Shown piece after piece: positions 44,960 through 55,739 of a DNA stretch of 64,000 bases (position 1 is its first letter; each line of letters begins with the position of its first letter). Where the stretch lies: contig NC_134704.1 of NCBI RefSeq assembly GCF_043290135.1, positions 12,716,001 through 12,780,000 on the forward strand, given 5' to 3'. The DNA is from Rhipicephalus microplus (taxonomy: Eukaryota; Arthropoda; Arachnida; Ixodida; Ixodidae). The notes below the pieces were generated by a model. It made no database searches. It was not told where the DNA came from and saw only the letters and a list, made by a program, of their open reading frames with translations. Position numbers and translations under genes: made by a program.

Positions 44960-47335
44960 CGCATGCCAGAAAGCGAGACGTATTTGTGTCTCACCAGGTA
45001 CGTTTGTCGATTGAGCGCGTTTTTGGTGTCGATTACAGCAGAACTGTTATGGTTGAGGTGTGCCATCGGTCGTAGTAGAAAATTATCATCATCGTGAACC
45101 AGCATGCGCTCAGTCACATCCAAGCATTCAGCACAGACGGCTAACAATGGGCTCAAACATACGGCCCCTAACCAGTGTTTCCCACTGGTGTAACCTTAAT
45201 TTTTAAAGGACCCGTATGGTGAGCTGTGGTATTTGCCCAATTTCTGTGGTGCATACGCGCTATAGGAAATATAGCAAACATTGCCACGAATGGTATAGAA
45301 AATTATATAGTATAATATAGTATAGTGTGATACAGTACAGAAGGAGTATAGAAAAAGACAGGTGAGAATGTAAAAACCTAGTCATGCCATAATGAGCTAC
45401 GCACTCGCCAAGTCTTCCATGACCTAGCCTTGTGCGACAATATGCAAGCTGCCTAACATCTTTTTTTTTTAACCGTTGTCTTTACTTGTACTATTGCAAT
45501 TGAGTCGTGCTAGCCACTTTCGTGCAGCACACGCCTAGTTGCGTTTCCATATAAAATTACGAAACACTGGCGTCAATAGGCATCCCAATAAAACGTAAAT
45601 CAGAACACTTGAAATTTTGTTGAACCACTACACATTTCCTCGATGGCGCATTTAGAATGCAGCGCAGATCCAATCTTAATAACAGCAGGGTAACGCATTC
45701 TCTTAACGATGTGCATATCGTGTTGCTGCAAGAGTTGCGGTGCAGCTTCAAATATTGCAGTGTCCCGCCATCCACTGAAATTCATTGTTGCGCTGCACCT
45801 AGTTTACTTTCACGAGCTGTTGAAGTGTCTGAAGATACTATAAGAACACTGATTATGTTGTATTCCTGCCCATCAAAGCAATGAGTGAGCCACCCCAGAA
45901 TTGTTGGAAACCAGACATTTTTTTTCCGATTCCCAAACACGAAGTTGCAAATTTTATCATATTCAATAACAAATAGTTCAAATTAAAATAACATTACAAG
46001 AAAGAAGGAATAAGGATAGTGATTGTAGAGTGAATTCATCAACGTCGTTTGTTTTTTTCAATTTTTATAGGGATTTTCATCCTTTTTATGTAGAATAGAA
46101 CTGTATGAACTGTTCGAACAGCTTTTACTTTCATTCCTCGCCAGACATTTATTTAAAACATCACAGGAATAACTTCGTGATCTGAAGAGGAAAAAAGCGA
46201 TTTGTGGTACAGTACAAGGAAAGCGATTCCTTCACAGTCGGTTCCAAAATAAATGCTAATTTATTATTTTTTCTGATGTAATAAAGCACTATAAAATCTT
46301 GACGTAAGCATCAAAATCTGCATAAAAATTTTGGAACCTATGCAAATTAATAGACACAAAGCACAAAGAGAAATAGATGTTTATCTTGAATAATGATATC
46401 TTTATCAGTTGAGCTCCAGACTCTTGCTTGGCTTTCGTTCAACACATCGGTATCGTTGCTTCTTCTCTATCTTCTTTATTTTTTGTGTGTGCTACTCAGT
46501 GCGCGTGACGCAAGCTTACCAATGTGACATAATGCCGAGAACGGAGGAATCAAGCTGTCGCACACTGTTGCGGGAAGGGGTAATCCGCAGCCCTTTATGA
46601 TTCCTTGCGGCGCAATATATACGAGGACCCGAGTGAAGCAGCGGCTAGGTGACCCGGAAATTTGATCCAGTAGATACATTTAGATAATGCGCGAATAGAA
46701 AACGCCAGCCTGATTGGACGAGTGTGAAACAGCCCCGGAGCATTCGCACGCTTCCCCGTCAGGTCACACTGGGAGCCGCTTTTAATTAAATTGCCCATTA
46801 ACTGGGCGCGCGGAAGTGATCCGCCCTCGTCGCTACCTTGTTGCAACCGTCCCAGCTGGCCTGGTGACGACGCTCTCACAACGACGAGTCACTGTTTAAT
46901 GGCCTCCGGCTAACGACGACGACCCGAGAGTTTCGCGGGTGCTTAGGGCATTTGGCAGATTTGCATTTCGAACGTCACACCTCCCTGGGCAAGCACGAGC
47001 TCTCCCTCCCTACGGAGTTCCTCGCGATGTCGCCATTCTTTCTGCTGAGGCCTCTCTCGTAGCCGTTGCTCCAACTCGTCCAGCAGATGGCGGGCCAGAA
47101 ATGGCAACTGCGCCGCCATTTTGCTGCAGCCGAGCGCCGTTGCAAGCCCTTTATGCCAAGCTGACCTAAAGTAATCTAAATCTGTTACCAAGCTCTGAGA
47201 CATTTCGGTGTTTGAATATTAGCAACATTTCGTTCCTTTGAAGAGCCTCTTATATTGTGCAGTTTTCAGCCTTTTTTTGTGTTTAGGATATCGTAAAATT
47301 AAGACAGCTTTGCGCTAGTGCTGCCAAGCCTGAAG
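44960..47335. other. Mostly no gene recognised
   Basis: Low-complexity TATAG words occur at 45300-45345. The only frame that looks protein-like is listed at 46943-47113. Confidence 0.5.
46943..47113 (-). CDS. Tentative small frame, possible first exon
   Basis: On the minus strand AAAATGGCGGC (start codon at about 47113) has a good start context and an YY1-like core. It opens a 57-codon frame starting KMAAQLPFLARHLLDEL, then a helical Glu/Arg-rich stretch with EQRLRERPQQKEWRHREELR, ending at a stop at 46943. An in-frame GAGGTGTGA after about 44 codons could act as a splice donor. The composition is more protein-like than nearby chance frames, but no family is recognised and no downstream exon is found. 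It may still be chance. Confidence 0.25.
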   Translation of the reverse strand, partial: AQLPFLARHLLDELEQRLRERPQQKEWRHREELRREGELVLAQGGVTFEMQICQMP

Positions 47336-47339
47336 GATG

Positions 47340-47545
47340 GGCAGAGCTGGTCAACTTTTTTTTCTTGTCTTTTTTTTTCTTTTTATTCACCTTTTCCTTT
47401 TCTTTTCTGTTTCCCCTTTTTTTCCTTTATTTCCTCATGTCTATTTATCTATTTCTTTCTCTTTCTTGTCCTTTCAATTCTTTTTTTCCTTTCCTTGTAA
47501 TATTATTTCGCGTCCTTTCTTTTTCTTTTTATTTCTATTTCTATA
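47340..47545. repeat. Pyrimidine-rich tract
   Basis: About 200 bp of almost pure T/C, followed by GGCATTACGCCAAGAGCAC. The equivalent flank at 30365 is GTTACGCCAAGCACACC, so the two tracts may be copies of one dispersed repeat. Confidence 0.75.
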
Positions 47546-47889
47546 CGTAATTTTGCCTGGCATTACGCCAAGAGCACAATATTTTTTTCTAATGGTGATT
47601 AGTGCCCCGCACTTATCCTGATGCCATATTTTGAAGTCATAATCCATACTTATCCGGGAACCATTTTTTCCTGAAGCCATATTTTTTACGGAAAGTGTAT
47701 TCATGCATAATTTGAAAAGGGGGCGTTTGGCTTGTTGGAGTTATTGGCATTTTTTAACCCATTTTGCTACGTTTTGTGCAGGGTATCCACGACGTGGTAG
47801 ATGGTATATAGGTGTCGAGATGAGGATTTAAATTAAGTCTTTACGAAGTCTTTTTTGTAACATCACCCAAGTACTCAGCAGAAAATCTA

Positions 47890-48720
47890 ACTTCCAACAT
47901 TTTATCTGAGAGCAAGACCTGACGCAGGAATTTTGTGACTGGACACCATATCATAAAATGAAGAAACTATAAACCCTAGGATTTTTTTCCGAAACCTAAT
48001 TTGCACTGCAGTTTGTAAATAAGGGTCATTCACATCCAGAAGAAACATAGAGACAATCTGGTGTAGAAATAAGCGCACAAGGCCCACACCTATATACATG
48101 TTTAGCTGGAAAAAACAAGTTAGTTGAAGTGTATTTTTTCCCTATGCCAATGCTAAATTAAAATCATAAACGCTGAAAATACACGACGTAACTTCTGAAT
48201 ACCAGAAGGCGAGGCACACAGGATATTCATCACACAGCATGCACGTGGAAGTAGAAATACACTACACACTGCTGCACGCAGAAAAGCAGATAACGGTCGG
48301 CCTTACCATGAATCCGCTTTTTCCTTTATCTTAGGTGTTTGTTCAGTGCAGTGTGTTTCACCGTTTCTATACTTGTCCAGATAAACACTCAGGTACTTAA
48401 AGCATGAAAACAGATTTGGTGTAGTATCCCAATCACCGGGCCAAAATCCGCAACTTTTTTGCCGATTTATCTTCCATACCAGCAGAACTTTCCAGTCACA
48501 GCTGTTGTCTCATTGATGATCTCTTTGTTTGAACAAAAACTAGCAATATCATCGACATAGGCGAGAGTTTTGACCTTAACTTTGGGCACGCTATAACGTA
48601 TGATATATTCATTCTGTATTATGCTCGAACAAAGGGTCTCAGTATAGACAACAAATAGCAGAGGCGACGTGCTTGGAAATCGGTGGCAAACGGAGCACAT
48701 TTCGTGTTGGTAAATAAATC
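47890..48720 (-). pseudogene. Degenerate LINE reverse transcriptase
   Basis: The strongest block is STSPLLFVVYTETLCSSII, then KTLAYVDDIASFCSN, where YVDD (48549-48566) is the polymerase active site with Ala changed to Val. In other frames follow a SCGFWPGDW block, YLSVYLDKYRN (the YLGV region) and LSAFLRAAVCSVF, then IQKLRRVFS. At 47902-48099, in yet another frame, comes GLVRLFLHQIVSMFLLDVND. Together these match consecutive parts of a LINE polymerase downstream of the palm. At least three frame changes and several stops mean it is dead. The clade is not resolved; it differs from the reverse transcriptase at 3.9-4.9 kb. Confidence 0.75.
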
Positions 48721-48734
48721 GCGTTTATATGGGC

Positions 48735-49140
48735 AATGGAGCGTTTTAGAAGCTTAAAAAAACAGACCTCGCACAATGCGAAGTGCGTAACGAGTGAGTT
48801 GTTTGACCACTTTCAATTTTTAGAGAAGACTCGGCCATAATTATTGAGCATCGTCATTAGTCACAGCATCAACAAAGTACACATAAGGCCGTGCGAGTGT
48901 CTAGCGGGTATCATGCTTCTTCGAATAGCAAATAACGGCATACCGGCTGCTTCCGCGCGTCACAAAAAAAAAGTGATTTACAGCATAGTGGGTGCCAAGC
49001 AAGTGTGCTTGTTGTAGTTTCTCCATGAGTGTTTATAAAAAGGCTCTAGAAAAGACAATCTGCCAGCTTTCGCTGTGACTGTGCCGCGCGTTTCATGCAA
49101 GTCTGGAGCTGTCGTTTATTTTTTTTTTTCATACCATTAC
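48735..49140 (+). repeat. Dispersed repeat, copy 2 of 2
   Basis: Matches 15035-15450 in the same orientation over most of its length, ending in AGCTTTCGCTGTGACTGTGC and a T run. Non-coding. The outer Ruka SINE inserted just past its right end. Confidence 0.8.
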
Positions 49141-49158
49141 GAGGCTTAGCGATCAGTA

Positions 49159-49670
49159 GCCCCGCCGCGGTGGTCTAGTGGCTAAGGTACTCGGCTGCTG
49201 ACCCGCAGGTCGCGGGTTCGATTCCCGGCTGCGGCGGCTGCATTTCCGATGGAGGCGGAAATGGTGTAGGCCCGTGTGCTCAGATTTGGGTGCACGTTAA
49301 AGAACCCCAGGTGGTCAAAATTTCCGGAGCCCTCCACTACGGCGTCTCTCATAATCGTATGGTGCCCCGCCGCGGTGGTCTAGTGGCTAAGGTACTCGGC
49401 TGCTGACCCGCAGGTCGTGGGTTCGATTCCCGGCTGCGGCGGCTGCATTTCCGATGGAGGCGGAAATGTTGTAGGCCCGTGTACTCAGATTTGGGTGCAC
49501 GTTAAAGAACCCCAGGTGGTCAAAATTTCCGGAGCCCTCCACTACGGCGTCTCTCATAATCAAATGGTGGTTTTGGGACGTTAAACCCTACAAATCAATC
49601 AATCAATCAATCATAATCGTATGGTGGTTTTGGGACGTTAAACCCCACATATCAATCAATCAATCAATCA
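49159..49670 (+). mobile_element. Ruka SINE interrupted by a second Ruka
   Basis: Outer copy parts: 49159-49364 (head and most of body) and 49611-49670 (3' end and tail). Its own duplication GCTTAGCGATCAGTA is at 49144-49158 and 49671-49685. The interruption lies at its TATGGTG site near the 3' end. Confidence 0.96.
49365..49610 (+). mobile_element. Ruka SINE nested inside another Ruka
   Basis: Complete head-to-tail copy in the same orientation as its host. TCATAATCGTATGGTG flanks it at 49349-49364 and 49611-49626, a perfect 16 bp duplication of host Ruka sequence. Order of events is fixed: outer first, inner later. Confidence 0.97.
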
Positions 49671-49704
49671 GCTTAGCGATCAGTAAAGAAGTGTCAAGGG
49701 CTTC

Positions 49705-49756
49705 AGAAACACTCTTCCGAAACACTCCTCCGAAACACTCCTCCGAAACACTCTTT
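49705..49756. repeat. Four-copy 13 bp tandem repeat
   Basis: Units of CGAAACACTCCTC, the first and last slightly changed. Confidence 0.93.
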
Positions 49757-49759
49757 GCC

Positions 49760-50325
49760 CACTTTGAAACTCCTCGAAGGTCCTAACCGGGACTCTTCTA
49801 GATAACAGATTCTCAAGGCGCAAATAATAAATATCGTACTCCTCGAACAGTTCATTTATTTTTTATACCATACGCGCTTCGATGCTAGTCGATATTGAGA
49901 GGGAGGATTTCAATTTTGAGGTCCCGTTTCTGTAAACATACTTGCAACTGCGCAGGCATATTGCACAGTTTTGCTGCATATGAAACTTAGCCAGCATTAA
50001 GAGGAACTGCATGGTGACCAAGAGAGAGCAGCTGGAAAATCATTGTGGGGCCATGAGCCATTTTGCATATACGCATATACCAGAGTACCCCCGCAGGAGC
50101 CATGGACTATAGCACGGTAGTTTGCACACTCTTCGTAACTGCCAGTGCTAAGCCTCAATTTTGTTTTGTAAGGCGTTTGACTAAATGCGAGTATTGGTAT
50201 GCGCATGTCATTTTGTATTTGCACGAGAAAAATGAATGGCACAGATAATGACAACCGTGCGATATGAAATGAGGAAAACTAGCCTCGACATCACCGACTT
50301 TTTTTTTCTAAGTCATTTGAGTCCT
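49760..50325. other. No gene recognised
   Basis: Nothing beyond short frames. Confidence 0.5.
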
Positions 50326-50327
50326 AA

Positions 50328-50562
50328 TAACAATACCTGGAGTTTTACGGTGCAAAGCTACTGCATGATTGTGAGAGAGGCCCTAGTGGAGGGCTCCGGA
50401 AGTTTCGACCATCTCGGGTACTTTAACGCGCTCTGGCATCGTACAGTACACGTTCGTCTAGCACTTCGCCTCCATCGAAATTCGAGTGCCGGGTCCGGGA
50501 TCGAACCGGCGACCTTGCGGTCAGCAGCCGAGTACTGTAACCACTACAGCACCTCGGCAGAC
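50328..50562 (-). mobile_element. Old Ruka-type SINE
   Basis: Tail-side GGAGTTTTACGGTGCAAAG and TTGTGAGAGAGGCCCTAGTG, then CCATCGAAATTCGAGTG and the head GGATCGAACCGGCGACC, GTCAGCAGCCGAGTACTGTA. Full length, no tail left. Confidence 0.87.
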
Positions 50563-50564
50563 TT

Positions 50565-51195
50565 CTGTTCGAGTCCCGCAGTTGCCACAATGTCGCTTCG
50601 TCACTCGACTTCTGCAGTTACGTAACGTGAATAACTCTCTCTGCCAGAACAAAGGAGCAGGAAGCTGGGCAATGAGCGTGCCCAAACTTTAGTGAGGCCG
50701 CCACGTTTAACAGCGGAAGTGATCTGGTTCCACCACTCGTATACGCTATATACCGGCTGCTCCGGAGTAACCGGTTTGCCTCACGCATCCTCACAGACAA
50801 TAGTCTTCATACTTCGAGCTCTAATGCAGAACGTGCACGTGTCAGTGTCGTAATTCCACTCGTTCTTCCTTCCTGTCGCCCGCCATTGTTTCGCTTCGGA
50901 GAACTGAGACACCAAAATTTCAGCATCTGTCTTGCCTTGTGTCTGCAAAAGCAACAGCGTGAGCAACAGCTACCACTCCTGCTCTAAATAGCAGGTACGT
51001 TACTTCCGATGCACCAGAACAACGTAATAATCTTAAAACTAGCCTGGAGACATTTTTATGCAACTTTCATCATTTTTTTTCACAACCAGTCGCTCCGGTT
51101 TTCAATTTCTGGAGTGTGCTTTCGATATTAACGTCGGTGGGGCTGTTGCGATGTTTCCTTGCCGCTCGTGTGGGCATGTTGCTCGCTAACTTTCC
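50565..51195. other. No gene recognised
   Basis: Unique-looking sequence. Confidence 0.5.
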
Positions 51196-51197
51196 TC

Positions 51198-51412
51198 TGT
51201 ACTATCGGCGTCAAATGGCAGCTGAACAGCGGCAAGCCTTCGTGATGGTATAGTGCATACCGTCCGCTTATCACCATGGACAAACACATATATATGTTCG
51301 GAGCTGCCGAACAGGATCCGCGCACCTTTCAATCATGATAACTGGACGGCACGCACTATACCATCGTGAAGGCTTGCCGCTGTTCGGGTGTCATTTGACG
51401 CCAACTAGTACA
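51198..51412. mobile_element. Fold-back element, copy 2 (MITE-like, 215 bp)
   Basis: The left arm TGTACTATCGGCGTCAAATG, then GAACAGCGGCAAGCCTTCGT, GGTATAGTGC and ACCGTCCGCTTATCA pairs with the inverted right arm TGATAACTGGACGGC, GCACTATACC, ACGAAGG-type sequence, GCCGCTGTTCGG and CATTTGACGCCAACTAGTACA. Arms are about 75 bp with a 60 bp centre. It shares arms with the element at 17302-17480. No transposase. Immediate flanks show no clear target duplication. Confidence 0.87.
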
Positions 51413-51414
51413 TT

Positions 51415-53225
51415 ATGGTGGCTTCACAGATGTAACGTTGTAAACGCATGCGCCTGCGGTGCGCCTGCTCAAAAACATGGGTTTGATTCCCAGTCTCTTC
51501 GTGCAGATAGGCCGCGTCTATAGAAAAATACCCGTGTAAATAAATTGATAATGAAACTTCAGCACACATTGTGAATCTATACCAACACACCCACCCTTTG
51601 TACCTTGACCAGAAAATTTTAATTACACTTCAGTGAACCTCATATGAACCAAAATAATGCAGAGCGTCCCTCGCTACAACGTGCCTCGGGATCTAATCGA
51701 TGTTTTGGCACGTAAGACCTAGTAGGTTAATTACTTCTCTTCTTTGTTTGTTTGTCGGTTACATTACGCCACAGAAAGCTACGGTGAAGCTTAGCTTGTC
51801 TTTTTTTCTGTCACAATAAATATTCAGTGTATACCAGTTTTAATGCAAGTGTTTTTCATGATTTTTATTTTTTCGCTCACCTTTCTGGCATCTCGCTATG
51901 AGCCACGGTGTCAGCGCGGAGTTTCAGCAAGTATTCACGGTTGTGACGCCAATTTGGGGGAAATTCTGATGTTGCCAGGTGCATTCGCCACACTTGTTGG
52001 CATGACAGTCAGGAGCACACGTACCATATACGCGTCAGCCCTCGCGTGCTCGTACACATTGCAACTCATGCAAATATCATATATACAAAAAATTATTCAT
52101 TTGAAAACCCGCAAAAGTTGCGACAGCAACCAGGTGCTACAAGCCTGCCGTTTGAAATGTGCCCGTTAAAGTGCCAGCTTAAGAAGGGGGCCGCGATTAG
52201 GCACGGAGTGCTTTTGCGTCTCATTAAAGTGGGCGCATCAGTTAAGTACCGCGACGTGTGCTGCGGTGGAAGCTTCTGGCGCTGCCCAGGTGGACGGCGG
52301 GCCCTTTTTAAAGGGCGTCCCACACGAGTCCGCCTCTCCAGCCGTAATTAACCGGAAACGTGCATTCGTCCTGCGTGCGTGCTCTCACTGCGTCGTTGAG
52401 ATACGGAGGAGCGCTCTTCCGGAATCACTTCCACGAATTTGCTTCCATATCGCGCGCGCTTGAAGGGCACCGGGTTGTTCCTTGCTCACAATTAAGGACG
52501 GCACATTTTGCGGCTGGCTAGTTCTTCGCTCTAAACGAAGCCATAAGTGCTACGAAGACGAGACGTGAGAGGCGGGATGCCTTGCGCTAACTATGGGGTG
52601 AATTTTTATTGTTAGCGCCCTCCTCCCGAAAGAGTGAGCAGGCGCAGTGCCCCTCCAGGTGGCAGTTGCCATTTTGCTCTCTCCCTTTTTCCTCTGTGTC
52701 CTTTGTGTATCTGTGTGTGCAAATCAAGTATTAATAAATAATGCTAACTGTCAAGCATGTCATGTCATATCTCGTGCCCTATCTTTCCAGTGCGCATTTA
52801 CAACCTTGTTGAAAAGACATCTTCTCAACTACCTTCGCCATCTCATCATGGTATTGTAATATCTTTGAGCCTTCTTATTACGTGCTGTCGTACAATTAGA
52901 GAAATTCATGGCAGCATTGCACCACACAAAGGATAATATGCATCAATGAATCCAAGTACATGGACATTTTTGTTTGTTTGATTTTTTTTTTCACTTCAGC
53001 CCATCTAAGTGTGGATGCCGGGTGGAAATCGAACCCATGTTCTCGGGCTTCGCAGTCGCTGAGATGCCACGACGTGTTATAAACAACTTGGTACGGTACT
53101 TTTTTTTCTTTACATCACGCTCGGTGTCCCTTGAGCAGTATAAAGAATTACACTTCAAGCTCCATTTGCATTACTCGTCCAGAGTTTCTTTGTCGGCATT
53201 CAAAATTAAGCTCTCAGGTTCATCA
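51415..53225. other. No gene recognised
   Basis: Frames up to 108 codons, none recognised. At 52995-53085 a minus-strand segment (GGTGGAAATCGAACCCATG, GTCGCTGAGATGCCA) may be a decayed SINE head. Confidence 0.5.
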
Positions 53226-53232
53226 TCACAAC

Positions 53233-53401
53233 GGCGTAGCCGGGGGCTCGGAAGGTTGAAACCCCGTGCCAAAAATTTTCAATTTTGCGTGTCTATAGAT
53301 ATGTGCATGTTTACATGCGAACTACTATATGAACATAAAAAAGGCATGGTTACCACTCTCCCCCTTCCCACCGAAAAAGTTAAAAAGTTCCTGGCTACGC
53401 C
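53233..53401. mobile_element. Short MITE-like element with 12 bp terminal inverted repeats
   Basis: GGCGTAGCCGGG (53233-53244) and CCTGGCTACGCC (53390-53401) are inverted with one mismatch. Inside are a CCCC-rich left part and a CCCCCTTCCCACCGAAAAAG right part. A 158-codon frame crosses it but follows no known family. A partial match to the right half lies at 57478-57515 (CCCCTCCCCCCAAAAAAAAC, then TTTCTGGCTAC). Confidence 0.65.
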
Positions 53402-53404
53402 CCT

Positions 53405-54570
53405 GCGCCCCTGTATCAATGTTCTGAGATCGCAGCTCGCTTCTGTTTGATTCAGATATCCCAAATACACTGCATTCTTATTAACGCACGCATAGTTGGA
53501 AAGTTCAGGAAAGGTTTCAGGGCTCTACTAATACACGGGATATTTGGAGTGGCAATATATAGCTTTACCGTCAAGCCAGATTCATATCGACGTAACACTT
53601 TCTAGTCTCTCCTAAATCTTGGGCATTCCCTTCGTGTCTTTATCGCCGTCAGCGCAGGGTACCTCAAGACACGACACGCGCATGCGATACAGTGTTATCT
53701 CTCACGCGGGGACTTCTTTCTCCAAGTCAGAACTAGATAACAAACTCATTGCAATCACTTTTCTCGCAGCTCACGTTTCCTCGACATCCATTCCGCAGCC
53801 GAGATTAGGAAAGCGAGAGCCAGCGTTCAGACGCGAACTTAGCTCTGCGCGTGCAGCGGCAAAACAATAAAACTGCACTGGAGTGGTGCTCGTATGAACG
53901 AGCGAAGCACTGCACAGCGTGGGCGGCAGCTGCGTTTACACCTCCGTCTGGCGAGATAACTGCGCCGGTGCTTGTTCACTCATACTCTTTTATTTAGGAT
54001 AGCGAGAAGACACCGCCGTTCTTGAGACAAGTGTAAGCTCTATAAACGGTCGCTCAGCGGGATGTGCAGCTCGCGAATGGTTGCTCTCTCGCGGTGTCGT
54101 ACGCTACAAGGTCCGAACACGTGTTGCGTGAGTAGCGTACGCAATAAACCATGAGCGAGCAAACACAGCGAGCCGTTGAGTAGCTGTGAGCGGTTCTTTG
54201 GGCTTACGAATTCCTTAAACGTAGACGAGCGTCATCTGTGCAAACGCGCGCTTAAGTTCCGGTAAGGGGCCTTTATGCGGGCACCTCATCGTGCAGGCGG
54301 CCTCATTTTCCCTGCCCGCTGCAGTTGCGCTTCTCGATTATCTAAGAATCGGAGGATCATTCATGTTACGGCTAGAGAATTTGCAGCTGCCGTGAACCAC
54401 TGGTTATTATTAAGTGTGAGCCTGATAAGCCACCAAAATAGGTTGTGGGAGTAACAAACACAGCCTATCGGCTGTGGCATACACGTTTTGCTGATAAACA
54501 GCGTCTGCCAGTGATAAAGAGGAAAATACTACGAAAACAAAGAGGAACGAGGTTCACTGTGTATTTCGAG
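53405..54570. other. No gene recognised
   Basis: Moderately CpG-rich sequence at 53880-54330; nothing identifiable. Confidence 0.5.
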
Positions 54571-54574
54571 TTGC

Positions 54575-54795
54575 TGGAGTCAATTTAGCTTGCCCGACTG
54601 CTGACCCGCAGGTCAGCGATCGAATCCCAGCCGTGGCTGCCCCATTTTTCATGGAAGCGAAAAGGCTTCAGGCCCGTGTACTTATATTCAGGTGTACTTA
54701 ATAAACCACCAGGTGGTCGAAATTTCCGGAGTACTCCACTACGGCGCTTTTCAAAATCATGTCGTGCTTTTGGGTCGTGAAACCCTATCAGTGTA
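54575..54795 (+). mobile_element. Old Ruka-type SINE with (ATT)n tail
   Basis: Head CCCGACTGCTGACCCGCAGG and B-box remnant CGATCGAATCCCAGCC. Body: GGCCCGTGTACTTATATTC, AGGTGGTCGAAATTTCCGG and TTTTGGGTCGTGAAACCC. The expected ATCA tail is replaced by (ATT)n at 54796-54846. Confidence 0.87.

Positions 54796-54846
<51 letters not shown>
54796..54846. repeat. (ATT)n at a SINE tail
   Basis: About 16 ATT units immediately 3' of the SINE body. Confidence 0.95.
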
Positions 54847-54903
54847 CAAATCAAATCTTTACCTGTCGCAAAAAATATACATGCATTGGGGTTAGTATAT
54901 ACA

Positions 54904-54905
<2 letters not shown>

Positions 54906-54973
<68 letters not shown>
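54906..54973. repeat. (TA)n tail of SINE family 2, copy 2
   Basis: About 34 TA units directly adjoining the 3' end of the minus-strand SINE that starts at 54974. Confidence 0.95.
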
Positions 54974-54977
<4 letters not shown>

Positions 54978-55173
54978 GAAAGAAGTGTATACCTAAGGGC
55001 TCGTTTTTCCGTGTTTTAACACAATATTAATGAGATATAACAGACAGTAATGCCAAGGAATGTACAGGGGAAGTTATTAAAACCAATGGAATGTAAATAA
55101 GAAGAAAGAAAAGTGGATGAAAAAATTACCAACTGTGAGCAGGAATCGAACCTACGACCTTCGAATTACGCGT

Positions 55174-55177
<4 letters not shown>
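54974..55177 (-). mobile_element. Second tRNA-headed SINE family, copy 2
   Basis: Plus-strand order: AAGGGAAAGAAGTGTATACC, then AAGGGCTCGTTTTTCCGTGT, ATTAATGAGATATAACAGAC, CAGGGGAAGTTATTA and AAAAGTGGATGAAAAAATTA. Then follows the B box in reverse, GGAATCGAACCTACGACC, and the anticodon-side TTCGAATTACGCGTTCGA. The 5' half of the tRNA head is missing and replaced by (TA)n from 55177, unlike copy 1, whose head is complete. Confidence 0.85.

Positions 55178-55270
<93 letters not shown>
55178..55270. repeat. (TA)n microsatellite
   Basis: About 46 TA units filling the space between the broken tRNA head and the RTE-like fragment. Confidence 0.95.
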
Positions 55271-55272
<2 letters not shown>

Positions 55273-55274
55273 CA

Positions 55275-55735
55275 GCCTTACTTAAAAGGAAAAAGTGAGT
55301 GAGCCTAGAAACCTCGCTACTTTTGTGCAGCGAGCAATGGAAAAGAAAATGGTAGGTGTAACCTTAAGAGACAAGAAGAGAGCAGAGTGGATCAGGGAAC
55401 AAACCGGGGTTAAGGATATCATCGATCAAATCAAAAAGAGGAAATGGACATGGGCCGGGTATGTGGCGCGTAGGCAGTATAACCGCTGTTCATTAATGGT
55501 AACTGACTGGATTCCCAGAGATGGCAAGTGGATTAGGGGCACAGAAAGCTAGGTGGGCAGATGAGATTAAGAAGCTTGCGGGTAGATTAAGAAGTTTGCG
55601 GGTATATATTGGCAGCAGCAAGCACAGGAGTGGGTAAACTGGCGGAACATGGGAGAGGCCTTTGTCCTGCTGTGGACGTGGTCAGGCTCGCTCATGATGA
55701 TGATTATGATGATGGTGATGATAATGATGACTGAG
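55275..55735 (+). pseudogene. RTE-like LINE ORF2 C-terminus and 3' tail
   Basis: This is the end of a retrotransposon polymerase polyprotein, past the reverse transcriptase. The frame at 55275-55552 reads RAMEKKMVGVTLRDKKRAEW then KKRKWTWAGYVARR and WIPRDGKW, typical of the RTE-group region after the polymerase. It shifts frame near 55535 and resumes as RKARWADEIKKLAG. A 19-20 bp duplication (AGATTAAGAAG, then TTGCGGGTA) follows at about 55564-55602. It then continues as WQQQAQEWVNWRNMGEAFV to a GCTGTGGACGTGGTCAGGCT end and a degenerate ATGATG tail (55690-55735). Only the C-terminus is present, so it is inactive. A similar 3' end lies at 40215-40284. Confidence 0.8.
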
Positions 55736-55739
55736 AGTG

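Noticed and set aside
45557..45884. Possible LINE polymerase fragment on the minus strand
   Set aside because: A few residues recall the region after YADD in LINE polymerases, but no catalytic motif or ordered blocks could be found.
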